DNA of 32,677 nt from Elusimicrobiales bacterium. GTDB lineage: Bacteria > Elusimicrobiota > Elusimicrobia > Elusimicrobiales > UBA9959. Below are positions 1 through 7,946 of the stretch, piece after piece. Positions within the stretch are counted from its first letter, which is position 1, and the number at the start of each line of letters is the position of its first letter. The position numbers and the translations under genes are program-made. Location of the stretch: positions 1 through 32,677 of the forward strand of contig JAOAEH010000028.1 of assembly GCA_026416895.1 (NCBI GenBank), written 5' to 3'. Below the pieces are notes generated by a model. That model was not told the origin of the DNA. It searched no databases and worked only from the letters and a program-made list of their open reading frames with translations.

Positions 1-1
1 A

Positions 2-43
2 ACTCTTGAAACTTTTAAAGAAATCTATGAATCAAATAAATGA
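2..43 (+). CDS. hypC: HypC C-terminal tail (partial, 5' end outside window)
   Basis: Frame 2 from the window edge reads TLETFKEIYESNK and then TGA at 41-43. An acidic helix of the form ETL-x-hydrophobic is how HypC/HupF chaperones typically end, and hypC normally sits directly upstream of hypD, as here. Only 13 codons are visible, so the call rests on position, frame and the shape of the tail. HypC would carry the Fe(CN)2CO intermediate together with HypD to the hydrogenase large subunit. The stop lies 17 bases inside hypD if hypD starts at the ATG at 27, implying translational coupling. Confidence 0.55.
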   Translation, partial: TLETFKEIYESNK

Positions 44-1154
44 GATTTTTTCTTCATCTGTGTGGTCTAATCCTAAAATAGCAATTGAAATAGTTAAATC
101 GATAAAACAAAAAGCAGTTATTTTTAAAAGAAAATATTTAAGAAATGTATATATAATGGAAGTTTGCGGTACACATACAATGTCTATAGCAAAAAGTGGT
201 ATAAGAGATGCTTTATATGAATATGTAAATCTTATTTCGGGACCAGGTTGTCCTGTTTGTGTTACATCACAGGGTGAGATTGATTCAATTATTGAATTGG
301 GTGAAAAAAATGATGTTATAATTACAACATTTGGTGATATGATGAAAGTAAAAGGAACCTTGGGAAAAAGTTTGTCTTCACTTAGATTATTAAATAAAGA
401 TGTTAGAGTTGTTTATTCAGCTATGGATGCGATAAATATTGCTTGTGAAAATCCTTCTAAAGAGGTTGTTTTTGTTGGTGTTGGCTTTGAAACTACTGCT
501 CCTACTATTGCTGCTTCTGTTAAATATGCTTTTGAAAATGGTGTGAGAAATTTTAGTATTGTTCCTTTTTTTAAATTAGTACCTCCTGCTTTAAAGTATT
601 TAGTTGATTTTAAAATAGGTGTTATAGATGGATTTATATTACCTGGACATGTTAGTGTTATAATTGGAGCTAAATCATATGATTTTTTAAGAGAATATAA
701 TATACCTTCAGTTATTTCTGGTTTTGAACCACTTGATATTTTAAGAAGCATCGATATATTACTTGAAAAAAAAATAAATAATCAAAATGAAATTATAAAT
801 GAATATAGTAGAGCAGTAAATTATGAAGGTAATAAGAATGCTTTGAAAGTGATGGAAGAAGTTTTTAGTGTTGTAGATTCAAGATGGAGAGCAGTTGGAG
901 TTATTAAATACTCTGGCTATGACTTTACAAAAAAATATGTATATTTTAATGCTTTGAAAAAGTTTAATGTTAAGATTAAAGATTCTTTAGAACCAAAAGA
1001 TTGTTTATGTGGAATGATTTTGTTAGGATTAAAAAAACCGTCTGATTGTCCTTTATTCGGAAAAAGATGTAGACCTGAAGATGCTGTTGGTCCTTGTATG
1101 GTTTCATCTGAAGGAGCATGTGCTGCATGGTATAAATATGGAGTTAAAAGATGA
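27..1154 (+). CDS. hypD: Hydrogenase maturation factor HypD
   Basis: HypD is the [4Fe-4S] scaffold on which Fe(CN)2CO of NiFe-hydrogenase is built with HypC and HypE. The sequence shows the family signatures in order: EVCGTHT (redox Cys), GPGCPVCV (the CxxC-type pair), TFGDMMKV, a GFETTAPT segment, PGHVSVIIG, SGFEPLD, and a C-terminal cysteine set (CLCG, CPLFG, a later RC, and CMVSSEGACAAWYKYG) matching the cluster-binding region. The ATG at 27 gives 375 aa, close to the usual length of about 370. An in-frame TTG at 6 and open frame further upstream are alternatives, but the hypC tail argues for 27. The stop overlaps the start of the LysR gene (ATGA). No key residue appears lost. Confidence 0.95.
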   Translation: MNQINEIFSSSVWSNPKIAIEIVKSIKQKAVIFKRKYLRNVYIMEVCGTHTMSIAKSGIRDALYEYVNLISGPGCPVCVTSQGEIDSIIELGEKNDVIITTFGDMMKVKGTLGKSLSSLRLLNKDVRVVYSAMDAINIACENPSKEVVFVGVGFETTAPTIAASVKYAFENGVRNFSIVPFFKLVPPALKYLVDFKIGVIDGFILPGHVSVIIGAKSYDFLREYNIPSVISGFEPLDILRSIDILLEKKINNQNEIINEYSRAVNYEGNKNALKVMEEVFSVVDSRWRAVGVIKYSGYDFTKKYVYFNALKKFNVKIKDSLEPKDCLCGMILLGLKKPSDCPLFGKRCRPEDAVGPCMVSSEGACAAWYKYGVKR

Positions 1155-2056
1155 ATATAGAAACTTTAAAAATGTTTAAAGATCTTATTGATACTCAAAA
1201 TTTTACAAAAACTGCAGAGTTAAATTTTGTAACTCAGTCTGCTGTAAGCCAACACATGAAAAAATTAGAAATAATTTTTAAAACTAAACTTTTTCTCAAG
1301 AAAAATGAGAAACTTGAACTTACAGAAATAGGCAAGATAGTTTATCAATATTCTTCAGATATAGTTTCTAAATACAGTGAAATGCTTGAGAAAGTTAATT
1401 TGAATTTTAATAGATCTATTTTAGGTGAAGTGAGGATTTCATCGATATATAGTGTGGGAATATACTATCTTAGAAATTATATAAGAGAATTTATCTCTCT
1501 TAATCCAAATATCAAAATTAGTTTGAATTATATGGAGTGGGATGAAGTAATAGAAAAAGTAATAAAAGGAGATGCGGATTTTGGCTTTCTTGCTTGTAAA
1601 AGTGTTAATGATCATAATCTTTCTTCTATACCAGTAGCAGATGAAGAACTTGTTCTGGTAGCTCCAGTATCATTTAAAATTGGAGAAAAAAATCAAGTTC
1701 CGCTTTCTTATATTTCTTCACTTAAACTTGTATTTTTTGAAAAAAATACACCTTCACGAAAATTTATTGATAATATTCTGAAGAAAAGTAATGTAAAGCT
1801 AAATATAACTATGGAACTAAATAATATTGATACTATTAAAGCAGCAGTGATGTCAAATACTGGTTTTTCTATTCTTCCGCTAAATTCAGTCATAGAGGAT
1901 GAAAAAAATTCAAGATTAAAATTTTATAGATTTACAACTCCATTATATAGACCAGTTTATATGATTTATTGTAAAAGAAAAAAATTCAGTAAAGAAGTAA
2001 ACAGATTTTTAAATTTTATTCTTTCTAAAAAAAAGGAGAAGAATTATAATGAATAG
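1151..2056 (+). CDS. LysR-family transcriptional regulator embedded in the hyp operon
   Basis: This 301-aa protein has the LysR layout: an N-terminal winged helix-turn-helix (residues about 1-60, with FTKTAELNFVTQSAVSQHMK as the recognition region, then LELTEIGK) and a linker helix. A two-lobed periplasmic-binding-like effector domain follows (about 90-295, with a GDADFGFL and later SNTGFSILP motif). Such regulators bind DNA as tetramers and respond to a small ligand, which cannot be named here. The start codon overlaps the hypD stop (ATGA) and the gene runs 8 bases into hypE, so it is co-transcribed with the maturation genes rather than divergent from them as LysR genes often are. Similarity is general to CysB/CbbR/YwfI-like regulators. 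Control of hydrogenase or hyp genes is inferred from position only. Confidence 0.9.
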   Translation: MNIETLKMFKDLIDTQNFTKTAELNFVTQSAVSQHMKKLEIIFKTKLFLKKNEKLELTEIGKIVYQYSSDIVSKYSEMLEKVNLNFNRSILGEVRISSIYSVGIYYLRNYIREFISLNPNIKISLNYMEWDEVIEKVIKGDADFGFLACKSVNDHNLSSIPVADEELVLVAPVSFKIGEKNQVPLSYISSLKLVFFEKNTPSRKFIDNILKKSNVKLNITMELNNIDTIKAAVMSNTGFSILPLNSVIEDEKNSRLKFYRFTTPLYRPVYMIYCKRKKFSKEVNRFLNFILSKKKEKNYNE

Positions 2057-3050
2057 TTTAATAAAAATTGAACATGGAAGTGGTGGAAAATATACTTTTG
2101 AATTGATAAAAAATGTGTTTCTTAAAGAACTTGGAATATCTGAATCAAATTATACATTTGAGGATTCATATGTTTTTAATAAAAATAATGAAAAAATTGC
2201 GTTTACCACTGATTCATATGTAGTGAATCCTTTATTTTTTCCTGGGGGAGATATAGGCAGATTAGCTGTATGTGGAACGGTTAATGATTTAGCAGTTAGT
2301 GGAGCTATTCCTTATGTAATTTCTGCTGGGTTTATTATAGAGGAAGGATTTGAAATTGATAACTTGAGAAAAATAATTAGGTCAATGAAAAAGGCGTGTA
2401 TTGAGGCTAATGTAAAGATTGTTTGTGGTGATACTAAAGTTGTAGAAAAGGGAAAAGCTGATGGGGTTTTTATAAACACAAGTGGAATAGGCTTTTTTGA
2501 GGAAAATTTAAATTTTTCTTATAGAAATGCTAAGCCTAAAGATTTAATTATTATAAATGGGGAAATTGCATCGCATGGAATTGCTGTTATGAATGAAAGA
2601 CATAAACTTGGAATAAAAGGAAGTATTAGAAGCGATGTATCTCCTTTAAATGGACTTATTTCAATGATAAAAAATATTCCAGGAATAAGATGTATTAAAG
2701 ATTTGACTAGAGGAGGACTTGCTGAAGGAATTATTGAGATTTCATTAGCTTGTGGTTTTGGTATAGAGATTGATGAAGCATCTATTCCAATAAATAAATC
2801 TGTTAAATCTGCTTGTGAGCTTTTAGGAATAGATCCTTTATATGTTGCAAATGAAGGTAAGATCATTGTAATTGTTGATAGTAAATATGGAGATAGGGTG
2901 TTAGAAAAAATGAAAAAACATTGTTATGGTAGAAAATCAGCTATTATAGGTAGAATTTTATATGAAAATGGTGTTTATTTAAAAACTATTTCAGGAATGA
3001 GAAGAATGGTCATAAGTATGAGTGGAGAGCAATTGCCGAGAATATGCTAA
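2049..3050 (+). CDS. hypE: Carbamoyl dehydratase HypE
   Basis: HypE dehydrates the carbamoyl group placed on its C-terminal Cys by HypF, making the thiocyanate that donates CN to the iron of NiFe-hydrogenase. The protein is 333 aa, the usual size, and ends in PRIC with the obligatory terminal cysteine (C333). It begins with the typical HGSGGK segment and shows PurM/AIR-synthetase features: FTTDSYVVNPLFFPGGDIG, AVCGTVNDLAVSGA, a VCGDTKVV segment and KDLTRGGLA. A ribosome binding site AGGAG at about 2034-2038 precedes the ATG, which lies inside the end of the LysR gene. The downstream membrane protein begins within its last codons. Confidence 0.96.
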   Translation: MNSLIKIEHGSGGKYTFELIKNVFLKELGISESNYTFEDSYVFNKNNEKIAFTTDSYVVNPLFFPGGDIGRLAVCGTVNDLAVSGAIPYVISAGFIIEEGFEIDNLRKIIRSMKKACIEANVKIVCGDTKVVEKGKADGVFINTSGIGFFEENLNFSYRNAKPKDLIIINGEIASHGIAVMNERHKLGIKGSIRSDVSPLNGLISMIKNIPGIRCIKDLTRGGLAEGIIEISLACGFGIEIDEASIPINKSVKSACELLGIDPLYVANEGKIIVIVDSKYGDRVLEKMKKHCYGRKSAIIGRILYENGVYLKTISGMRRMVISMSGEQLPRIC

Positions 3051-3853
3051 GAAAAATTATTTATTTATTTTTCTCTCTTTTATTTTCGGTATTGTTGGTT
3101 TTTTTTCAAAGAAAAACTGGGCCAACATATCCAGTTAAAGGATCTTTTGATATTTATAATGATAATATAAAATATTTTTTTCCAAGAAGTTGTACTATAA
3201 AAGAACAGAAATGTAATGCAGTAATAGATTCTAAAGTTGGAGATTTTTATATTAAATATAAAAGGTATAAGATTAACGAAGAATTCAAAATTATTAGGTT
3301 TAGTTTTGTAGATTCTAATAAAAAATTTATAGCTAATATTCCTAGTGATTTTCCACCGGCTGCAAAGATTGAGTATAATGTTTATGCTAAAATTGGAGAG
3401 AATGAGTTTAAAATAAATAATAAAAGTGTTATTTTAAGATTTAAGAACAAGGTCGATAGCTGGATTCTAATTATACACGTAATTATAATGTTTGGTTCTT
3501 TAGTTTTAAGTTTATATATGTTTTTTAGAGTTATTTTTGATAAAAAATATTCTTCTTTGTTGTTATACATTAATTGGATTTTGCTTTTAATTGGTGGGTT
3601 TGTATTTGGAGGTTTATTACAAAAACAAGCTTTTGGACTATGGTGGAGTGGATTTCCGTTAGGTTATGATATAACAGATAATAAAACTCTTATAGTTTTT
3701 TTATCTTGGAGTGTTGCTTTATTGTTTTCTATAAGAAAAAAGAATGTATCTAAATATATAGTTTTTTCTTCTATACTTATGATACTTTCATATTTAATTC
3801 CTCATAGTTTATTTGGTAGTGAGTATGATTATTTAAATGAAAAAATTAGATGA
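3044..3853 (+). CDS. Uncharacterised membrane protein between hypE and hypF
   Basis: This 269-aa protein has an N-terminal signal-anchor-like helix (about 4-21) followed by an RKTGPTYPVKG segment. A probably beta-rich extracytoplasmic domain of about 110 residues carries a cysteine pair (C50 and C57). Three or four C-terminal membrane helices follow (about 142-265). Between helices is a striking segment, QKQAFGLWWSGFPLGYD, then ITDNKTL. I recall the TGPTYP and QK-AFG-W-G-P-G-D-TDNKTL pattern from uncharacterised proteins of several Gram-negative lineages, but I know no assigned function. It overlaps hypE by 7 bases and hypF by 4 (ATGA), so it is translated with the maturation operon. Known Hyp pathways contain no such integral membrane protein; a role in hydrogenase assembly or in redox or substrate supply is speculation. 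Gene call sure, function unknown. Confidence 0.85.
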   Translation: MLRKIIYLFFSLLFSVLLVFFQRKTGPTYPVKGSFDIYNDNIKYFFPRSCTIKEQKCNAVIDSKVGDFYIKYKRYKINEEFKIIRFSFVDSNKKFIANIPSDFPPAAKIEYNVYAKIGENEFKINNKSVILRFKNKVDSWILIIHVIIMFGSLVLSLYMFFRVIFDKKYSSLLLYINWILLLIGGFVFGGLLQKQAFGLWWSGFPLGYDITDNKTLIVFLSWSVALLFSIRKKNVSKYIVFSSILMILSYLIPHSLFGSEYDYLNEKIR

Positions 3854-6120
3854 CTAAAAAGATAATTATAACTGGTACAGTACAAGGTGTAGGATTTAGA
3901 CCTTTTATTTATAATTTGGCAAAGTCTTTAAATCTTAAGGGAACAGTCTCAAATACATCGCAAGGTGTGTTAATATATGTAAATGTTAGCAATGATGAGG
4001 AATTAAGGAATTTCATAAAAAATATAAATGAAAAAAAACCTGTAAATTCTAAAATAGATAATATCTATATAGAAAATGTTAAAAATAAAGTTTTTAATGA
4101 TTTTGAAATAATTATAAGTAAAAATTCATCTAAAAAATCAGCTTTAATACCACCAGATCTAGCAATATGTAAAGATTGTGTTAGTGATATAGTGGATAAG
4201 TCAAATAGAAGATATTTATATCCTTTTACGAATTGTACTAATTGTGGTCCTAGGTTTTCAATAACGGAAAAAATTCCTTATGATAGAAAAAATACATCTA
4301 TGGGTATTTTTAGAATGTGTGGAAAATGTTTAGATGAATACAACGATCCTAATAACAGACGTTTTCATGCTCAACCTAATGCATGTCCTGTATGTGGACC
4401 GGAGGTTTGGGTAGTTTGGAAGGGTAAAAAGGTAAATGGTATAAAAGCGATAGATTTTATTGTAGAGAAAGTAGTGGAAGGAGAAGTGGTTTTAATTAAA
4501 GGTTTGGGTGGTTTTCATATTGCATGTGATGCTTTTAATTATAAAAGTGTAGAAAAAGTTAGAAAGATAAAAAAGAGAGAATTTAAACCTTTTGCTGTTA
4601 TGTTTGGAGATTTGTTTGAAATAGATAAATACTTGGAGCTTAATAGTCAAGAATCTGAAATACTTACATCGTCTGTTTCTCCAATAGTTATGCTTAAAAA
4701 AAAGGATTACAAAAATTTTGAATATGTTTCTCCAAAACTTGATTGTGTTGGTGTAATGATTCCATATACGCCATTACATTTGATTATTTTTAAAAAACTT
4801 AGAGAAAAAGGTTTTTTTAATCCTTTGGTTATGACTTCAGGGAACTTTAAAGATGAACCTATAATTACAGATAATGAAGAGGCTTTATCTAAATTTAATA
4901 AATTAGCTGTTTTATGTCATGATAGAGAGATAATAAATAGAGTAGATGATAGCATAGGATTTGTTGATGAGACAAATATTTTTAGGCTTATAAGAAGATC
5001 AAGGGGATATGTACCAAGTCCAATAAAATTATCTTATTCTTGTAATAAAGAGGTTTTTGCTTGTGGAGGGGATCTTAAAAACTCATTTGCTTTTTTGCGT
5101 GGTGAAGATGTCTTTTTATCCCAATATATAGGGGATTTGGATACTCAAGAAAATGCTGTTTATTATAAAAATACTTTTAATAATATAAAAAAACTTTATG
5201 ATTTTAAACCTACTGTTATGATTTGTGATATGCATCCACTTTATAGATCTTCTTTTATTGCATCAAATAATTTTAATATTGCTAAAAAAATATATGTTCA
5301 ACATCATATAGCTCATATATATTCGGTCATGGCAGAATATAACCTTTATGATAATTTAATTGGAATATCCTTTGATGGTACCGGTTATGGTATGGATGGC
5401 AATATATGGGGAGGTGAATTTTTTATACTCAAAAATAAAAAGATAACTAGAATATCTCATCTAGAAAATTTCTTTATATTTGGAGGAGACAGTTCTATTA
5501 AAGATATATGGAAAAGTTTTGTTTCTGTTTTTAGTGATAGAGAAGATTTTATTTTTAGAGTTCTAAAAGGTAAAGTAAATGAAGAAAAAATAAAGTTAGT
5601 ATTGAAATCTCTTAATAAGAAAATAAATGGTTTTTATAGTTCAAGCTGTGGAAGATTGTTTGATGCTTTTTCAGTAGTGGTTACTGGTAAAACTTATTCA
5701 GATTTTGAAGCAGAAGGTCCTATGAGAATGGAGACATTCCTTATTAAGGATCTTTTAGAAAGTTATAAATTTTCTATAGAGAAATATAATGGAAAATATA
5801 TTCTTAGATATTCAAATTTCTTAGATGAGGTAATTTATGATTATGAATATTATAGAGAGAAAATTTCTACTAAATTTCATAATTCTATTATAAATGTTAT
5901 TGTTGATATGTGCAATATTTTAAGAAAAGAATATTCTATAAATAATGTGGTTTTAAGTGGTGGAGTTTTTCAAAATAGATATATTTTAAATGGAGTAATC
6001 AAAAATCTTTCTATTTTTGGTTTTAAAGTATACTCAAATAGATTAGTTCCTTTAAATGATGGTGGAATTTCCCTTGGACAGATATATTGGAGTATTTGTA
6101 ATCATTCTTTTATTTTTTAG
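3850..6120 (+). CDS. hypF: Carbamoyltransferase HypF
   Basis: HypF uses carbamoyl phosphate and ATP to carbamoylate the C-terminal Cys of HypE. The domains appear in the expected order. Residues 1-90 form an acylphosphatase-like domain (VQGVGFRPF, with R17). Two zinc-finger units with CxxC pairs span about 105-180 (CKDC, CTNC, CGKC, CPVC). A YrdC-like domain spans about 190-380 (LIKGLGGFH, KKREFKPFAVM, PIVML, TSGNFKDEPI). A Kae1-like carbamoyltransferase domain spans about 395-756 (QHHIAHIYS metal-binding His, SFDGTGYGMDG, SSCGRLFDA, LSGGVFQN). Its 756 aa is full length for the family. It is the last gene of the operon and its stop overlaps the convergent gene at 6110 by 11 bases. No loss of motif was seen. 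Confidence 0.96.
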   Translation: MTKKIIITGTVQGVGFRPFIYNLAKSLNLKGTVSNTSQGVLIYVNVSNDEELRNFIKNINEKKPVNSKIDNIYIENVKNKVFNDFEIIISKNSSKKSALIPPDLAICKDCVSDIVDKSNRRYLYPFTNCTNCGPRFSITEKIPYDRKNTSMGIFRMCGKCLDEYNDPNNRRFHAQPNACPVCGPEVWVVWKGKKVNGIKAIDFIVEKVVEGEVVLIKGLGGFHIACDAFNYKSVEKVRKIKKREFKPFAVMFGDLFEIDKYLELNSQESEILTSSVSPIVMLKKKDYKNFEYVSPKLDCVGVMIPYTPLHLIIFKKLREKGFFNPLVMTSGNFKDEPIITDNEEALSKFNKLAVLCHDREIINRVDDSIGFVDETNIFRLIRRSRGYVPSPIKLSYSCNKEVFACGGDLKNSFAFLRGEDVFLSQYIGDLDTQENAVYYKNTFNNIKKLYDFKPTVMICDMHPLYRSSFIASNNFNIAKKIYVQHHIAHIYSVMAEYNLYDNLIGISFDGTGYGMDGNIWGGEFFILKNKKITRISHLENFFIFGGDSSIKDIWKSFVSVFSDREDFIFRVLKGKVNEEKIKLVLKSLNKKINGFYSSSCGRLFDAFSVVVTGKTYSDFEAEGPMRMETFLIKDLLESYKFSIEKYNGKYILRYSNFLDEVIYDYEYYREKISTKFHNSIINVIVDMCNILRKEYSINNVVLSGGVFQNRYILNGVIKNLSIFGFKVYSNRLVPLNDGGISLGQIYWSICNHSFIF

Positions 6121-6784
6121 TTTTCTTATTTTTAGGCTCTTCAGATGTTTTTGATATGTTGTCAAAGTCAGTTGAAGAAATGTTTTGAATCATATATTGA
6201 ATTCGAGGATCAGTTCCCATTTTCATAAAAGATTTCATTAGTTCAGGATTTGATAAAAATTCTTTTGTAATTTTTTGCATAAACTTTGGATCATTCATTT
6301 TTTTGAACATTTTAATTGGTCTTTCTTTTGGTGGTAATTCAAATATTTCTTTTATTTCTGGATCATTTTTAAATTTTTCTATAAACTGATTTATAGCTGG
6401 ATCATTGTAATAATCTTCTACAATTTCTTCTACATTTTTAATATTTTCTGATTTTGATACTGTTTCAATTATGTCTTTTGGAAGAGTACCTATTTTTGAA
6501 AGAGAAGAGTTTTCAAATGATATAGATGAGCTAATTATTTGAGTTTGTTGTTTTAAATCTTCTATTTTTATTTCTTGTTCAATATTTGTTATTGTTTCTT
6601 CTACTGTTTTTGAAAACTTTTTGTAATTTATGTAGACGATATAAATTATAATTGAGAATATTATTACTATAAAAATTAGAATAATTAAAATAATCTTTAA
6701 AAATTTATCTCTTTTCTTTAATTTTTCAACTTCACCTATTATTTTTTGATTTTCTTGAGTATTTTTATCCTTTTTTTCTTCCAT
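6110..6784 (-). CDS. Membrane-anchored protein with STI1-like Asp-Pro repeats
   Basis: This 224-aa protein has a charged N-terminus (1-27), one strong membrane helix (about 28-53, almost all Ile/Phe/Val), a short coiled-coil-prone stretch and a helical C-terminal region. That region carries a recurrent motif: NDPAINQFIEKF, NDPEIKEIFELP, NDPKFMQKITKEF, SNPELMKSFMKM and TDPRIQYMIQ. Repeated Asn/Asp-Pro followed by amphipathic helices resembles the STI1/DP modules of Hsp70/Hsp90 co-chaperones and ubiquilins, but this is pattern recognition rather than a proven match. The tail is lysine-rich. An AGAGG-type ribosome binding site precedes the ATG. The gene is monocistronic, convergent with hypF and divergent from tRNA-Glu. 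Function unknown. Confidence 0.8.
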   Translation of the reverse strand: MEEKKDKNTQENQKIIGEVEKLKKRDKFLKIILIILIFIVIIFSIIIYIVYINYKKFSKTVEETITNIEQEIKIEDLKQQTQIISSSISFENSSLSKIGTLPKDIIETVSKSENIKNVEEIVEDYYNDPAINQFIEKFKNDPEIKEIFELPPKERPIKMFKKMNDPKFMQKITKEFLSNPELMKSFMKMGTDPRIQYMIQNISSTDFDNISKTSEEPKNKKTKK

Positions 6785-6805
6785 AATATAAACCTCTTAT
6801 TTGAC

Positions 6806-6811
6806 ATTATA
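6806..6811 (-). promoter_or_regulatory. Candidate -10 box for the minus-strand DP-repeat gene
   Basis: On the minus strand the region reads TATAAT about 20 bases upstream of the ATG at 6784, with an AGAGG ribosome binding site between them. No good -35 box is visible at the right distance (TTATAT at best). The AT-rich background makes chance matches common. Confidence 0.35.
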
Positions 6812-6847
6812 CAAAATAAATTGATAAGATATAATTACATTTCCATT

Positions 6848-6875
6848 TTGAGTCTCTTAAACTTACTTTTAATTA
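6848..6875 (+). promoter_or_regulatory. Candidate promoter for tRNA-Glu
   Basis: TTGAGT (6848-6853) and TAATTA (6870-6875) are separated by 16 bases and end 8 bases before the mature 5' end of tRNA-Glu at 6884. Position is right for a tRNA promoter; neither box is a consensus match. The 99-base region 6785-6883 holds only these divergent signals. Confidence 0.35.
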
Positions 6876-6883
6876 CAGAAAAT

Positions 6884-6957
6884 GCCCTCATCGTCTAGTG
6901 GCCTAGGACGCCGCCCTTTCAAGGCGGAAATCACGGGTTCGAATCCCGTTGAGGGCG
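6884..6957 (+). tRNA. tRNA-Glu (anticodon UUC)
   Basis: The sequence folds into a full cloverleaf. The acceptor stem pairs GCCCTCA with TGAGGGC and the discriminator is G. The D loop contains AGTGGCCTAGG, the anticodon stem pairs CCGCC with GGCGG around the loop CTTTCAA (anticodon TTC at 6918-6920), and the T arm ends in GGTTCGAATCC. Length is 74 nt. CCA is not encoded: the bases after the discriminator are CTT, so the CCA-adding enzyme must supply it. The M23 gene begins 48 bases downstream. Confidence 0.97.
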
Positions 6958-7005
6958 CTTTTAATAATATTGACTTTCTATATAGATTTAGTTAAACTGT
7001 ATTTG

Positions 7006-7944
7006 ATGAGAGATTTTTTTTATTTGTTTAAAAAGTTTTTTAAAAGTTTTTTGAGACATAGAATTTATATAAGTTTGACCCCTACTTCTTATTTGCCTTA
7101 TTTTAGACTAAATTTAAGCTTTTTAAGTTTTTTTATTTTTATTTTTTTTATTTTAATTATTTTTAGTTTTTCTTTATTTAATTTTTTTTCATATCTTGAT
7201 TATTATGCTTTAAAAATTGAAAATTTTATATTGAAAAGAAAGTTAACTGGAATTATAAGGGAAGCAGAAGAAAGTTTTTCTTATCTTGCTGCTCTTAAAA
7301 AAGCTGAAATGCAACTTAGTGAGATATCTTTTTCAAAAAATAGAATGTCTAGTAATACAGAATTTATTGGTGGTCCTTCTTCTAAAGAATGGCTTAGATT
7401 TTCAAACTTGATAAATAGGGTTGATTATTCTAGGCTTAATGATAAGGAAATAATAGATGCATATAGAATAATAAAGTCTGAAGCTCAACAGAGAATAAAA
7501 GACTATGAAAAACTTTTTAATTACATTACTTCTCATATTTCTCGAATTAATTCTACTCCTAAAGGATGGCCGGTAAATGGATATATAACTTCTTATTTCG
7601 GATATAGAATTCATCCTTTTACTTTTTCTTATGATTTTCATAGTGGAGTTGATATAGTTAATGATCCTGGAACAGATGTAAAAGTTACTGCAGATGGTGT
7701 TGTAAGATATACTGGTTGGGCGGTTGGTTATGGTTTATGTATTATTGTAGATCATGGTTTTGGATATACAACTCTTTATGGTCATTTAAGTCAAGTATTT
7801 GTTAAAATTGGAGATATTATCAAGAAAGGAACTGTTATAGGTAAGCTTGGTTCTACAGGCACATCAACTGGTCCGCATCTACATTACGAAGTTTGGGAAT
7901 ATGGTGTTCCTAAAAATCCTTTAAAGTATATAACTAGTAATTAA
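7006..7944 (+). CDS. Membrane-anchored M23 (LytM-type) peptidoglycan endopeptidase
   Basis: The protein is a zinc metallopeptidase that would cut peptide cross-links in peptidoglycan. With the start at the ATG at 7006 it has 312 aa. A longer reading from TTG 6949 would start inside the tRNA-Glu and is rejected. A membrane helix lies at about residues 38-60, followed by a helical stalk and the LytM domain (about 190-305). Zinc and catalytic residues are present: HSGVD (H212, D216), YGHL (H260) and GPHLHYEV (second His of HLH, H293). The preceding GYITSYFGYRIHPF is the typical domain entry. It lies 2 bases upstream of the bactofilin gene, a pairing widely seen in cell-shape determination, as with bactofilin CcmA and the Csd peptidases of Helicobacter. 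The ribosome binding site is weak. Confidence 0.93.
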   Translation: MRDFFYLFKKFFKSFLRHRIYISLTPTSYLPYFRLNLSFLSFFIFIFFILIIFSFSLFNFFSYLDYYALKIENFILKRKLTGIIREAEESFSYLAALKKAEMQLSEISFSKNRMSSNTEFIGGPSSKEWLRFSNLINRVDYSRLNDKEIIDAYRIIKSEAQQRIKDYEKLFNYITSHISRINSTPKGWPVNGYITSYFGYRIHPFTFSYDFHSGVDIVNDPGTDVKVTADGVVRYTGWAVGYGLCIIVDHGFGYTTLYGHLSQVFVKIGDIIKKGTVIGKLGSTGTSTGPHLHYEVWEYGVPKNPLKYITSN

Positions 7945-7946
7945 TT

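Noticed and set aside
2519..2866. 115-codon minus-strand open frame opposite hypE
   Set aside because: It is the complement of well-conserved HypE codons, with no ribosome binding site or recognisable product; a shadow of the strong coding bias.
6801..6835. TTGACA...TATAAT plus-strand promoter upstream of tRNA-Glu
   Set aside because: The spacing between TTGACA (6801) and TATAAT (6830) is 23 bases, too long for a standard promoter.
6949..7005. Upstream TTG extension of the M23 peptidase gene
   Set aside because: It starts inside the mature tRNA-Glu; ATG 7006 gives a normal membrane-anchored LytM protein.
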